DNA of 64,000 nucleotides from Salarias fasciatus (Eukaryota > Chordata > Actinopteri > Blenniiformes > Blenniidae), in contig NC_043751.1 of assembly GCF_902148845.1 (NCBI RefSeq), forward strand, positions 19,125,586 to 19,189,585, written 5' to 3'. A program made the position numbers and the translations under genes. Positions 50,501 to 61,809 of this stretch are shown one piece after another (position 1 is the stretch's first letter; each line of letters opens with the position of its first letter). The notes under the pieces were generated by a model. The model searched no databases, was not told the origin of the DNA, and saw only the letters and a list, made by a program, of their open reading frames with translations.

Positions 50501-53500
50501 ATACTAAAATCAAGTGCCTCTTTTTTGAGTGTAATGCAGTTCTCAGTTTTTGCTTTATGAGAGTCAATCTGGGGGGAAAGATCATTATCAGAGGACAGAG
50601 GAGCAAGTGCTCACACTTTAGTCTTTGAAGTAACTAAATTTTTGTGCACTCCTTTCCCGCTGCATCAGTCTGTATGGGACACTATAACATTTAACTCGTT
50701 GTCTCTCTGGACAGAATGCTGGTTTGGAAACTAAAGCAGCCCTGCTGGAAAAGGGGACAGAAAAGAGTCCCACCAAGGCCAGGCAGCCCCGCAAGGTGGA
50801 CCTGCGAGCTCGCTACTGGGCGTTCCTCTTCGACAACCTGCGCCGGGCTGTGGATGAGATCTACGTCACGTGTGAATCTGATCAGAGTGTCTTGGAATGC
50901 AAGGTTGGTCCGCCTGCTTTTAGATGGGGAAATAACAGAATCCTGAGGCTGAAATCTGTTTCACAGTTTCAGGATTTTCAGGTCTTTATGGGTTCAGTGT
51001 GAAGTTTTCGTTGAGGTGAATCCATGAACACTAGAGGGGGACATTGAGATCTTAATGGGATTTCTCTCACACAGTCTGCATTCCTCTTGATTCCTCTTGG
51101 CTCTCCAGTCTCCCTGTTTTGTCATGATGAGTATTTACTTTTAACAAATGACTTATGTAACTGTCAAAGCCATAAACAATTTTCTATTTGCTTCATTTAA
51201 AAAAAAAAAAGATTAACAAGTTTTATGTTGTAAAATGTGCGCATCTAAATTTTTTTAACCACACGAGTTTTGGCGCACTAGACCTTGTGCGACATTCTGA
51301 TTGTTGGTCATACTTGAATGATATTGCCTGGCCCGTGTTTCATTGATCCTTCTGCCATGTTTCATGAGGCTGTTCGGGTGACGGTCTGCGGTCAGCAGCG
51401 CAGCCCCGTTCCCTCTGGTGTGGTCGGCTTGCTGACAGCGCCCCGGCGCAGCTCCCTGCGGTGCGATAAGCACGCTGTCAGTTGTCCATGTGTCACACAA
51501 CAGGCTGCGAAGCATGTTTGGTTTTTTGTTTTTTTCCTCCATCCCTCTCCTCCACCTACCACCGTATCTTTTGTACACTTTAATGCTGTCTAATGGCCGT
51601 GAAGCAGGGCGCTGCTCATAATCCCCCATCTCACCCAGCCCGGGTTTAATGGACGCTGATGGATGACGGAGTCATCTGGAGGGGAAGCAGAGCACTCCGA
51701 TTGCCCCCAGCCACAATCCCCCGGCGGAGCTGTGGGCAATCTGCATTATGTGCTCTCACACAGACAGCCCACATTGTTCAGGCTGCTAACTTATAAAACA
51801 CAAACACGATCGTCATCGCTAGGAAGTGGTGCCGACTTCTCCGGCATGGCCTGTTACTGTAAGAGTTTATGTAATTTTGAATAAGTTTCTCAGTGCCGGG
51901 TCCGTTATGTTTACCCAGTCAGAGGGAGGTTGTTCGCACGGCAGAATTATTCAAACATGCTTATAAATGAAGCTCTGTAACCCAGCACCCGCTGGCTCAC
52001 GAACCAGCAACTCTTCCTTTGTTTTTTATCGGATATGTTACACAGAGAAAGCAGTGAAAGAATCTATGAGTGCAGTGAGGTTTTTAAGTAAAAGTAAGGT
52101 GAATAAGTCCTTGTATATCTTTACATATCGTCACACCTCTTATAAATATGCTTAACTTTTTTAAAGTTTCATTAAAGTTAGAGAATTTTTTTTTTTTTTT
52201 TTGTCATGGTTTTTGTAAAAAGCAACATTCACGTGCTTCAGTGCCCACTGTGGAGTTGTTTCATTCAGTCTAGAATAACTCTAAATCAATGTATAAAGAG
52301 CTTGTAATATTTTCTAAATGTCAGCTGGTTTGAGAAGTGTGACGTAACTTAATAATCTTCTCAAATATTGAAATTCAACACTCCTTTAATCTTTGAAACT
52401 TTTGTAGTTTTTAGAAAATTAAGTCTTAATTAAAACCATGATGTTGGTTGTTCAACCTCATCAAAATTCAGGTTTTCAAATTTGGATTTTTTTTTTTTCA
52501 TTCAGGGTTTATTGATTCTGTACTTGAGGTCTCTTCAGGTATATTCTTCTGAGCCTTTCATTGGTGTTTTAAGATACGGACTGCAGGTTTTTATTGGTCT
52601 TCTTACTTTATGGCAATGCCTCTTTGAAGGTTAAACATTCATCAGCCTCTTCTCGTAAAATGTTCCGTGTGGGGTATATTTTGGCGAGTGTGTCTGTTAC
52701 CGTGCTGTAAGTCGCTTTATGGTGCTAATAGTCGCTGTCGGTCTGAGATCCAGAAAACCTCCCTCCATCTTGATCGTCATTACCAAATGAACGCCGAGCC
52801 GCGGCGCTGGCTCTGGCGGTTAACCAGCCCTAATCAGCAGACCTGCTGCTGGACACATCTTTCACTGGCCTGACTTGCCTATTAACTAAAAGCACTGTGG
52901 AGCTTTACTCTCAATTACCACTCCCTTCACGCTCCCCATCAATCAGCCGTGTCTTGTGCGTTTCATTAGCACTCTGGGGAAGAATAACCTCCTCACAGCC
53001 TGTCGCCTTCTGGATTACCAAAACTGTGGTCCAAGTGCAGATAACAGGCATTGTTATGAGAAATCTGCCGTTTCTGTTCTCTTTCAAAGATTTCAGTCAA
53101 GTGTTGCTGATGACTTCTGAGTGTCAGCTTGAGATCTTTGTGTGGTCTTTTTTTTTTTTTTGTCAAGTTGAAGTTCTTTGCAGGAGTACAAGAGCTGAAT
53201 AGGGCTGAACTGCCTCTTCATTTGTCAGTTATATCACTTTCATAATGTTCATAATATTTTGAGAGTATTAATCTTTTTGTCTGTATGGGGTTTTTTGGCG
53301 GGGAAGTTTGGGAGAGCTGGAACCATACGGTGACACAAGCTTAATCATGATTAGTCTTGATCACACTTACCATAAATAACTGCCTGAAACAGATATATTT
53401 GTTTCACAAAACAAACAAAAAAAGTCATCAAATTTCCCAGAGTGAAGGAAAAACATTCAATTATCTGTCTCAAGTTTACCTCTGGCTTTTAGGTGTACCT

Positions 53501-56500
53501 GAGATTAAACAGGAACCGAGGAAAACACACTAATAACCACATTTATGAATATGTTTCTTTTAAAGACTTGTAGTGGTTTTGCGTAAGATATCTTTTTCTT
53601 GTATTCCAGTAATTTTCCTTTGTGCTTGTCCCTGTGTCTTCCATCTTTAGGAGGTGTTGATGATGCTTGACAACTACGTTCGGGATTTCAAAGCTCTGAT
53701 AGACTGGATCCAGCTTCAGGAGAAGCTGGAGAAAACAGATGCCCAGAACAGGTGATTCAGTGCCTCTTTGTCTCGTTCACTGTCATGTTAAGTAGTAGAA
53801 ACTGGAAGCGCCCGTGTCTGGTCCCTGGTCGCGAGTCACAAACAGATTGGATCAATAGCCTTGGCTTTAATTCAAAGAGATCCATGAGTTTATTGGCTTC
53901 TCTTTAACACACTGACCGCTGCAGCCGTAAATTGACTAAGAAATGGAAGCCGCCGTGCCGCCTCCCAATTCGTTCATTTAAAGCAAACTGTTAATCAATA
54001 AGACAGACTCAAACTTATACATGCTTCATTTATTCCTCACATTGCGACAAGTGCATCGACCTGTCGAAATGATTCGCCAAATGCGAGCCCAGTTTCTGTG
54101 TGTGTTTAGCTACGAAAAATTCAAATAGCTGCAGTGTTGATGAATGGTGCCACTTTCACCTTGTGCAGGCCGCCCTTCTTAGCCTGGGAGGTGCGCAAGA
54201 TGTCACCGGGACGCCATGTGATGCCGAGCTCCACCACCGACAGGATGGTTCCCTCTTCAGGGGCACGCCGCACCCTCAACTTCAGGTGAGTTTTACTTTT
54301 CAATCCTGTTTTGTTTTGTTTTTTGTTTATCTTGAACAGGCGCAGGCAGCTCTATCTGTTGTGGAAGAGGTTAGAGAGTGCAGAAAGTGATCATATCAAG
54401 ACAGCCAATGACGGCTGATGGTGAAGCATTTCTTTAATACAATTTGTTGAGTCTCTCACTTTCGGCCCTCAGAATGGGTGGAAGGTGTAGATGAAAGTGT
54501 CAGTTAAAGACTGCTGAAGCATCGGTTCAATATGTGCACCGCTTTGTAATCTGATCCAGCAGGAAATGGATATTGATCATGAATTAGGCCCGTGCTCCAC
54601 CGCAGGCCTGTGCTGCCTCAGAATGGAAGCTTCTACTGTTGGGTCAGACAGACACTGTCATCAGAAGCGTTACAGAAAAGTCTACCTCCTGGCAGTAAAA
54701 GATTCACCTTTCAGGTGCAAGTTTGATTGTTTTTAAGTGCGTTCTCCATGTTTGTGTGTCTTCATCAGCGGTCCCCCATCAGCTCTGGCTGCAGCTCGAC
54801 TCTCCCACACAGGTCCCAGCTGGGCCGACCGGGTGAAGTGCTCTCAGTCCGTCTCAGCCTCAAGCCAACCGACCACATTCCCCGCTGAGAAACCTGGTAG
54901 GAAATCCCCGTCAAAGCCAGACGTTCTACCTAGTGAACGGTTACGACATCTCCTGGATTTGTTGTTGTTGTTTTTCCCAGGTAAAAAAGATGCCGAGGGT
55001 TGGATGACCGTACAGCGGGGACGCACAGCCAAACCCCGCTCCGCCACCATAGCCGCCAAGGTCAATCCTGCCTCGGCTCACATGGCACCAAAGCAGGAGA
55101 GCGCCAAGTGCAGCCAGTCGCATCCGACACAGCAGGAAAAGCAGCAGCTCCCTCCCGGTAGCCCCCGGGACAAGGACGTGACTCAAACGGACAATAAACA
55201 TCCAGTCCCTGCGGAACCCAAGCCCTTGGAGGAGGCTGAACGTCCAGTGAACGGGCACATAATGGAGGTACTAACATTCAGCACCGTGCGATGTCTCGTT
55301 GCCCGAGCTTGTCCCTGGATATCAATTATTTACAAGGAGCAGTGTAACACTAAACCATTTTATCAGCCGTATTTGTTTTTGTTTTGGGCTCCGCGGTATT
55401 CATAGACGGACTGTCCAGACAGGCATATCCATTTTGATGGGATTGATTGTATACTGACATTTCAGGGACAGAAAGTCCTCTCATTCATCTTATAAATACT
55501 CAGACGATTCACCAAGACACACTTGGTAAGAGTGTGATCGGTGGATTTAGAAAGCTGCAGTCCCAGTTTGCTCAGTTTAAGCATTACTTGATGTTTAGGG
55601 CATGTCAGTGGCAGCTTCCCTGCATGGTTTGTGTTTTAGCCGTGTGAGCATTGACTGGTGTGACGACTTTTTATTACTGCTCTCATGAACTGCTTGGAAA
55701 ATATGCATGTGTTTAATGAAGACTGCGTGTGTTTGTGTGTGACTGTCGGTGCAGCCCCCAGCAGAGAGCGTGCGCGACTCGGGGCAGTGTGTCGACGCAC
55801 CCTGTGAAGACGCGCCTCCCCATATAGCAGCGCTCACCCCACCCCAAGCCCCAGAGTGCACCCCTTTCACAACCACACTCCCATCAGCAGACATGACCTT
55901 ATCAGTCCCAGTCCCAGTCCCAGTCCCCGCTCCGAACCTCGCCACGTCCCCAGATCTGCCCCAGACGGACGGGCTCACTGCACTGTTGACCTTTGGGGAC
56001 AGTGCGGCTGAGGGGGGCGCGTCTCAGGGCATGGCCACATCTGCTCCAGGACAGACTGAGGCTCCCATGGCAGCGGTGAAACTGGAGAGTGTGCTGGACC
56101 CCACAGAGCTTTCTACTGTGAGTGCTGAGAGATGGAGGGCTGGGAGGGCAGGGATCCCCCCGGGTCCTCCACCGCCTAAACAAAGTCAGTCTTAGGAAGC
56201 CTCCAGACAAAAAAAAAAAAAAAAAAAATGCGCCGGCAAGACCGCATAGCTCTCTGTAGTGTTGTTATAGTACCGTTGACTGTCAAGAATAGCTGCGAGT
56301 AGATGGCTTTTGTACTCAAGCAAGTACTTCCAGGGTATTTCCCAAATGTATTTTCTCAACTTGGATTAGCTTTATTAGTGCTTTTTTTTTAGGATTTTGT
56401 ACACAAAAAATGCTTTAAAAGAAACAACCTGGCGTTTAGTGAACGCTTGTTCTGCTATAAATCATTATCAAGCATCATGTAATGCAGAGTTCCTTGCACA

Positions 56501-57294
56501 CAAACAAAATATATAAACAAAAAAAAAAAGAAAACTGCACATCTATCTGTAAGATGTTCAGTGAACAACACTTTACTCTAATTTCACATAAGATGTAAAG
56601 CATAAATTACATGTTTTCAGTAAACTTGTACTCATTTACAGTAGATTTAAATTCATTGCTGGCCCCAGGTTATCTGTGAAACGCCCTTATTGTTTACATG
56701 TCACTGAAAATCACTTAAACTCTCTGAAACAGTTAACAGCCAAATTAAATGAGCAAAATCATAGTTTACCTCCTTCCACCATCTCTTCATCCTCACTGTC
56801 ATTGTGCCCTGCATGACTTTTGGATGCTTCCTCACTTGTGATAATTGTGAATATTGTGTGGTGCAAGCTGTGATTGGGTTTATAGAGTACATTCCTCAGT
56901 GCTTGATCCATGCACCCACATACAAGTCAGACCAATTGTTTTGTAAAAAAAAAAAAAAAAAAAAGAAAGAAAAAGAAAAGAAATCTTCATAGATCACATG
57001 AATTTTTTTTTCTCCTTTTTTTAGTAACACTTTGAAGATTCACACAGTTATCAGAAAATTACACATCAGAACTATCCTCTATTGATGAAGAATGCTTAAC
57101 ATTATAGAGTTATATTTAAGAGGTCTTTTGGAAAGAATATTGTTAAATAGCTTCTAGTAAAAAATAACTGATGAACACAATATAATGTTAATCACAACAC
57201 TGCATTGGAGGAGAAAAACACAAGCTGGCCCAGGATTATTGTGGTTGCTTCATTTGAACATGAAGTGTGAAAAGTGTGTGAGGTGGAATCTGTG

Positions 57295-57355
<61 letters not shown>

Positions 57356-60300
57356 TGTGTGTAGCCCCAGTCCATGGCGGAGGTGCTCGCTAAAAAGGAA
57401 GAGCTGGCCGACCGGCTGGAGAAAGCCAACGAGGAAGCCATCGCCAGCGCCATCGCTGAGGAGGAGCAGCTGACCCGAGAGATTCAGGCCGAGAACAACG
57501 AGCTGGAGACCGACAACGAGAGCGACTTCTCCGTAAGTTTTTTTTTTCTTTTTCTTTTTCTTTTTGAAAATGTAAAATTTACTTAAGCGTTTAAAAAAGA
57601 CTTTTGGATTTTTACTGTACTGCGGATCAACGAAACACTTTTTCCACAGACTGGCATTGGCAATGGAGGCTGTGGAGCCAACATAGACTGGAGTGACATG
57701 CTGGCAGATTATGATGGTTGGTTTGGGGAAAAAAACCCCAATTTTTTTTGTATTTTTATTTTTTTCTAAAAGCAAACACGACACTGAAACATGTTTATTC
57801 TCTGCCCTGCCCTTTAGCTCGAGAACCGTGGCGTCAGAGTACCTCATGGGGGGACATGGTGGAAGAGGAACCTGCACGGCCTCCTGGACATGGGATCCAC
57901 ATGCACGAGAAGCTGTCCTCACCGTCACGCAAACGGTAGCGAGCATTTTTTATAAGCTGTAATTTTGGGTGTGAAAATATAATCAAACCTGCGGAATGAG
58001 CTTGTAGAATGTAGAAGGCTGTTAAAAAAAGAAGTAGAAGTAGCAAATACAACCTGGGTTGAGAAATAATGTGTAAAATGAGTTTGACACCCAGCAGTAG
58101 CTGATATCACATCCTCTTTCTTTAAATAGAGTTTTTTTTCTCTCTCTTTTCTTCATTTTAGGATAGCATCTACACAGTTCAGTCCGTTTTTTTCAGCTTT
58201 ATCTTCAACCCTCATTTTCAAACTTCTCACCCAACTCTGACAGGGATTTAACTCAGCGTCATGAAAGTCAAAGTCTCATGTTACATTTCAGGCCCTTCTT
58301 TGTTTTCGGACTACCTCCCAGACTGTCTGTGCAGACCCCGAGTGAGTCTGTCTGCTGTGGACGTTGTTGATAAGGAAGGAGATGAAAGATTTGTTTCCAT
58401 ATTTTCGACAGGACCATTGCAGAGTCATGGAAGAAACATGAGGAGAAGCAGCTGAAGGCGCAGCAGCTGAGGGACAAACTCCGGGAGGAGAAGGCACTCA
58501 AAGTGCAGAAGCTCTTGGAGAGGGTGAGTAAGCCGCGCCGACGACGACGGAAAGCACCTTGAAGAAACCCCATGCAAACTCAGCTACGCCTGGCTCGCCA
58601 ACGAGAGGTTCTGTCAGCGCACAGCTCGATAGAATTATCAAATATTACGGCCCCATTCAGTCACATCCCGGCCAGCTGGCCGCAGGCAGCCATGAGGCAG
58701 ACCCCCAGCCAAAATCAACAGCCTTTCATGAAGTTTGTTTTTATAGTCCAGACCATAGCAAGATGAGTGAGTCCTAGAGTAAATCAGGTTAACCACATAA
58801 ATACGTGAAGTGGTGCGTATTCTCATTAATCCCCACACGGACTTGCTGGAGACTGTCGAAACTCAGACATCGATTGTGTGTGTGTGTGTGTGTGTGTCGT
58901 CCTGAAGAATGTAACCTTCATTTTTGTTGTCACCACTCCTGTTTCTCACGTCTCTATTTGCAGGAGAAGGAGGTGAGGAAATGGAAGGAGCAGTTGTTGG
59001 AGCAGCGGCGGAAGATGATGGAGGAAAAGCTCCTTCATGCAGAGTTAAAGAGAGAAGTACAACTTCAGGCAATTGTAAAAAAGGCCCAAGAGGAAGAGGC
59101 CAAGGTAGAGGAGAACACCGCCTGACATGTCGCAGCTTGAAAGAAATTTCATTCATGCACTTTATATGCTAGACATCCTTCTTCACAAGTATAAATTTGT
59201 GTACAGGTGAATGAAATCGCTTTCATCAATACTCTGGAGGCTCAAAATAAGAGACACGACGCTCTGGCGAAGCTAAATGAATATGAACAACGCCTCAACG
59301 AACTGCAGGAAGACAGGCAGAGGAGGCAGGAGGAGAAACAGGCCAGAGATGAAGCTGTGCAGGTAATCCCACCATTTCATTCCAGTCATTCAAAACGAAA
59401 TCACTGCATTTCACAAATGGTTACATGTCCAGCATATACATCTTTCTACATAGGAGCGTAAGCGGGCTCTGGAAGCAGAGCGGCAGGCAAGAGTGGAGGA
59501 GCTGCTGACGAAGAGGAAGGAGCAGGAGGCTCGCATCGAACAGCAGAGGCAGGAAAAAGAGAAAGCGAGAGAGGATGCAGCGCGGGAAAGAGCCAGGTTT
59601 GTATTCACTGTGGGAGTATCTGGTGGATCTAGGAAGGATTCAGACCCCGTCACTTTTTATTTGCTCTATTAAGTTACAAATTGAATTTGGAAAAATGGTT
59701 AGGAGTGTAGCTCAGTCCAATAATTTGTAGCTATGGACCATTGACAAATGTTTTTGAAATTTTGAGATTGGTTTCTGAGATAATTGTTTTCTGATCCATG
59801 ATTTGTAACTTGCCTTGTCCTCATGAGTTTTCAGGGATTCTGTCCTTGCTTATAATTTGTGTTGTCGTAATATGAAAGCTATGTACAACTTCTGTCTGGA
59901 ACATGATGTATCCTTTCGATTTTTACTAGAACTTCTTTTTTGTACTATTCTCAATGCTAGTTATAACAAGCAAGATAAATCTGACTCATTTCAAGCTTCA
60001 CACCAGATACCTTCTTTCCAATGATTCATGATCAATCCAGAAAAATATAGTTTCATTTGTCATTATAGGTTATGTAGCATGCTTTGCGTACAACCTATTA
60101 AAGTAATTTGATTCATGAATTCACCGTACATATTTAGGTAGCCATACCAGCATGAGACTTGCATTGAATTTCACTGCCTTGACACAGTTTTCCTACGTTC
60201 CACCTGCAGGGACCGAGAGGAGCGCCTGGCTGCTCTCAGTGCTGCTCAGCAGGAGGCCATGGAGGAGCTGCAGAAGAAAATTCAGATGAAGGTCAGTTTG

Positions 60301-61809
60301 TCCCATGCCACCGTGTCTCTGGAGCAGACATCCTGCAGGAATTGCACCCCCTCCCCAAATTCACCGTATGACCCATGGTTTCTGGTTTCTCGGCCAGCAT
60401 GACGAGAGCAGCCGCAGGCATATGGAGCAAATCGAACAGAGGAAAGAGAAGGCTGCCGAGCTCAGCAGCGGACGACATGCGAACACAGACTACGCCCCCA
60501 AACTGACGCCGTACGAGCGCAAGAAACAGTGCTCACTGTGTGGTGTTGTGGTATGTAAATCTTGATCGCATCGATCTTTGCCTGATTTTTGGTGTCTATA
60601 ACTCATATGCAGCAAGTAGATTTTTTTTTCCTGTGGAACTTTCTACATGTTTTGTTGCTGTAGGGAAATGTGTTGAGCATTCTTTTTCTTTATTTACTCA
60701 GTACTTCAAATGCCTTTCAGCATTTTTCACACATTCCTGGTGATAACCTGTTTTTCATTGAGGTTTATAAGATTTATGCCTGCGTGCGATTATGCATTTT
60801 TAAACATCAGGCAACAGATTCACAAGCAGACACGTTCATCTAACTGGTTACCGTGGCAACAAGGGTGGGACACCTTGAGTCTTCGAAGCAGCTTGAGATA
60901 AAGGGGAGGGTCAAGGGTGGAAGAGCGAATCTTGTTAAGATGTTATATGACCTTGGTTGACATCTCGACACCGGAGATCACCAGCAGGTCAGCTTCAAGC
61001 ACTTTATTTAATGATATTAAACACAAACCAACTATAATGGGCCTTATTTCCAGAGAGAGGACAAATACAGTCCCTGATCTATTTGGTCTATTGTAGTGGC
61101 TATTTATTAGAGCTGCTCTACATTTATTTAGAAAACTATTATGAGTTCAGAGTCGTCCTAAAGCAGCCATTTCAATATTAATCACATATATCATGGCTTT
61201 TTGTTTCAGGGGGTTATACTGTTTGCCTTCACAGCTTCATCAATTCGTCTCATCACACCTAAGAGTTTAAAGAAACTTGCACAGAGGTTATTTGAAGATA
61301 TCTTGGAGAGCTAAACAAAGATTGTCTGCCCATCTAGTCTGGTTCAGGTCCCCCCGGGCTCTGTGGGGGCCACATCATCACTTTCAGGACCCCACATTCC
61401 TCTCTTCTTCTGAAGGCAGGTCCTAATAAACAACGGCCGTATGTTTGGGGTTGTTTTCATTTGAGGCCAATCAGAGAAATCCCTGCTGATATTACAGGAT
61501 GGATTAGTAGTGTAATATTACATCAACTTTAAGCTTTTTGCACAGTGCTCCAATTGTCATGTGTTAAGATGATACAAAAAGTATGAGTGAAATCTGACTT
61601 AGGATATGTATTTTTTTTAAGCCATTCGTCAGGAATAGAAGTTCAAGTTCCCTTCTACGTAGCCCGATTCACCCTTTCCTGACCTCTGTTTGTGTTTGTA
61701 GATCACCTCAGAGGTGCACCTGTTCAGCCACACCAAGGGCAAGAGGCACCAGCAGGCGGTTCGAGACAGCAGTAGCATCCAGGGACGGGAGCTGTCCGAC
61801 GAGGAAGTG
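44586..61809 (+). CDS. scaper: SCAPER (S-phase cyclin A-associated protein in the ER), N-terminal part
   Basis: Cyclin-A/CDK2 interacting, ER-associated protein; human defects cause retinal disease with intellectual disability. Nineteen exons (932 codons) are in phase: 44586-44753, 49378-49495, 50351-50427, 50715-50903, 53651-53751, 54169-54285, 54769-54896, 54981-55267, 55755-56117, 57365-57532, 57650-57716, 57818-57935, 58412-58523, 58964-59104, 59207-59362, 59454-59596, 60210-60291, 60398-60550, 61702-61809. Conserved blocks include ASFQRSNSHDKVRKIVAEEG, DLRARYWAFLFDNLRRAVDE, MSPGRHVMPSSTTDR, MAEVLAKKEELADRLEKAN and SWGDMVEEEPARPPGHGIHM. A long Glu/Lys/Arg-rich coiled coil follows, then the C2H2 finger CSLCGVVITSEVHLFSHTKGKRH, split between exons 18 and 19. 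Exon 9 codes a Pro-rich variable region with a VPVPVPVP repeat. The last visible exon ends GRELSDEEV; the C-terminal third lies beyond the right edge. Confidence 0.95.
44754..49377 (+). other. scaper: scaper intron 1
   Basis: 4.6 kb. The stretch 45440-46170 is complex, GA-rich and exon-like. The rest is AT-rich unique sequence with short T and A runs. No transposon is recognised with confidence. Confidence 0.45.
45690..46168 (+). promoter_or_regulatory. Candidate alternative first exon of scaper
   Basis: A 5'UTR-like segment ends in ATG TCA at 46115 followed by 18 codons (MSGVDKDEEPAYRLYFYS) and a donor /GTATGT at 46169. The exon would end in phase 0, and scaper exon 2 begins in phase 0 (ASFQRSN). 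This is an inference from sequence form alone; it could also be chance. Confidence 0.3.
50904..53650 (+). other. scaper: scaper intron 4 with candidate conserved non-coding blocks
   Basis: Most is unique sequence. The parts near 51320-51880 and 52640-53060 are unusually complex and balanced in composition, with TAAT-type motifs, unlike the AT-rich surroundings. They look like candidate regulatory elements. A poly-T run lies near 52187. Confidence 0.35.
51320..51880. promoter_or_regulatory. Candidate conserved non-coding element in scaper intron 4
   Basis: High-complexity, GC-balanced intronic sequence without ORF support or repeat signature; includes 'tttaatgctgtctaatggcc' and 'gcccgggtttaatggacgct'. 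Called only on composition; cross-species conservation is not shown. Confidence 0.25.
53810..54090. promoter_or_regulatory. Candidate conserved non-coding element in scaper intron 5
   Basis: Complex sequence with 'ccttggctttaattcaaaga', 'ctgcagccgtaaattgacta' and 'gttaatcaataagac' (homeodomain-type sites). No coding frame or repeat family. Composition-based guess. Confidence 0.25.
55268..55754 (+). other. scaper: scaper intron 8
   Basis: Unique sequence. The 3' end is TG-rich (gtgtgtttgtgtgtgact) before the acceptor at 55754. No other feature is seen. Confidence 0.45.
56118..57364 (+). other. scaper: scaper intron 9
   Basis: Contains A runs near 56208-56228 and 56945-56990 and ends in a long TG repeat that forms the 3' splice site region of exon 10. 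No further gene is seen. Confidence 0.5.
57297..57363. repeat. (GT)n microsatellite at scaper exon 10 acceptor
   Basis: About 27 GT units, one gg interruption, then gtgtgtgtag directly before the exon at 57365. The usual pyrimidine tract is replaced by the repeat. Confidence 0.9.
58560..58770. promoter_or_regulatory. Candidate conserved non-coding element in scaper intron 13
   Basis: Complex segment including 'atcaaatattacggcccca' and 'ggccagctggccgcaggcag', followed by a (TG)n tract at about 58873-58898. Composition-based, not proven. Confidence 0.25.
59597..60209 (+). other. scaper: scaper intron 16
   Basis: AT-rich unique sequence with no recognisable element. Confidence 0.45.
60551..61701 (+). 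other. scaper: scaper intron 18
   Basis: Separates the two halves of the C2H2 finger. No repeat or RNA gene is recognised. Confidence 0.45.

Noticed and set aside
57236-57946. 236-codon minus-strand open frame with His-Thr repeat
   Set aside because: Antisense of scaper exons 10-12 and the TG microsatellite.
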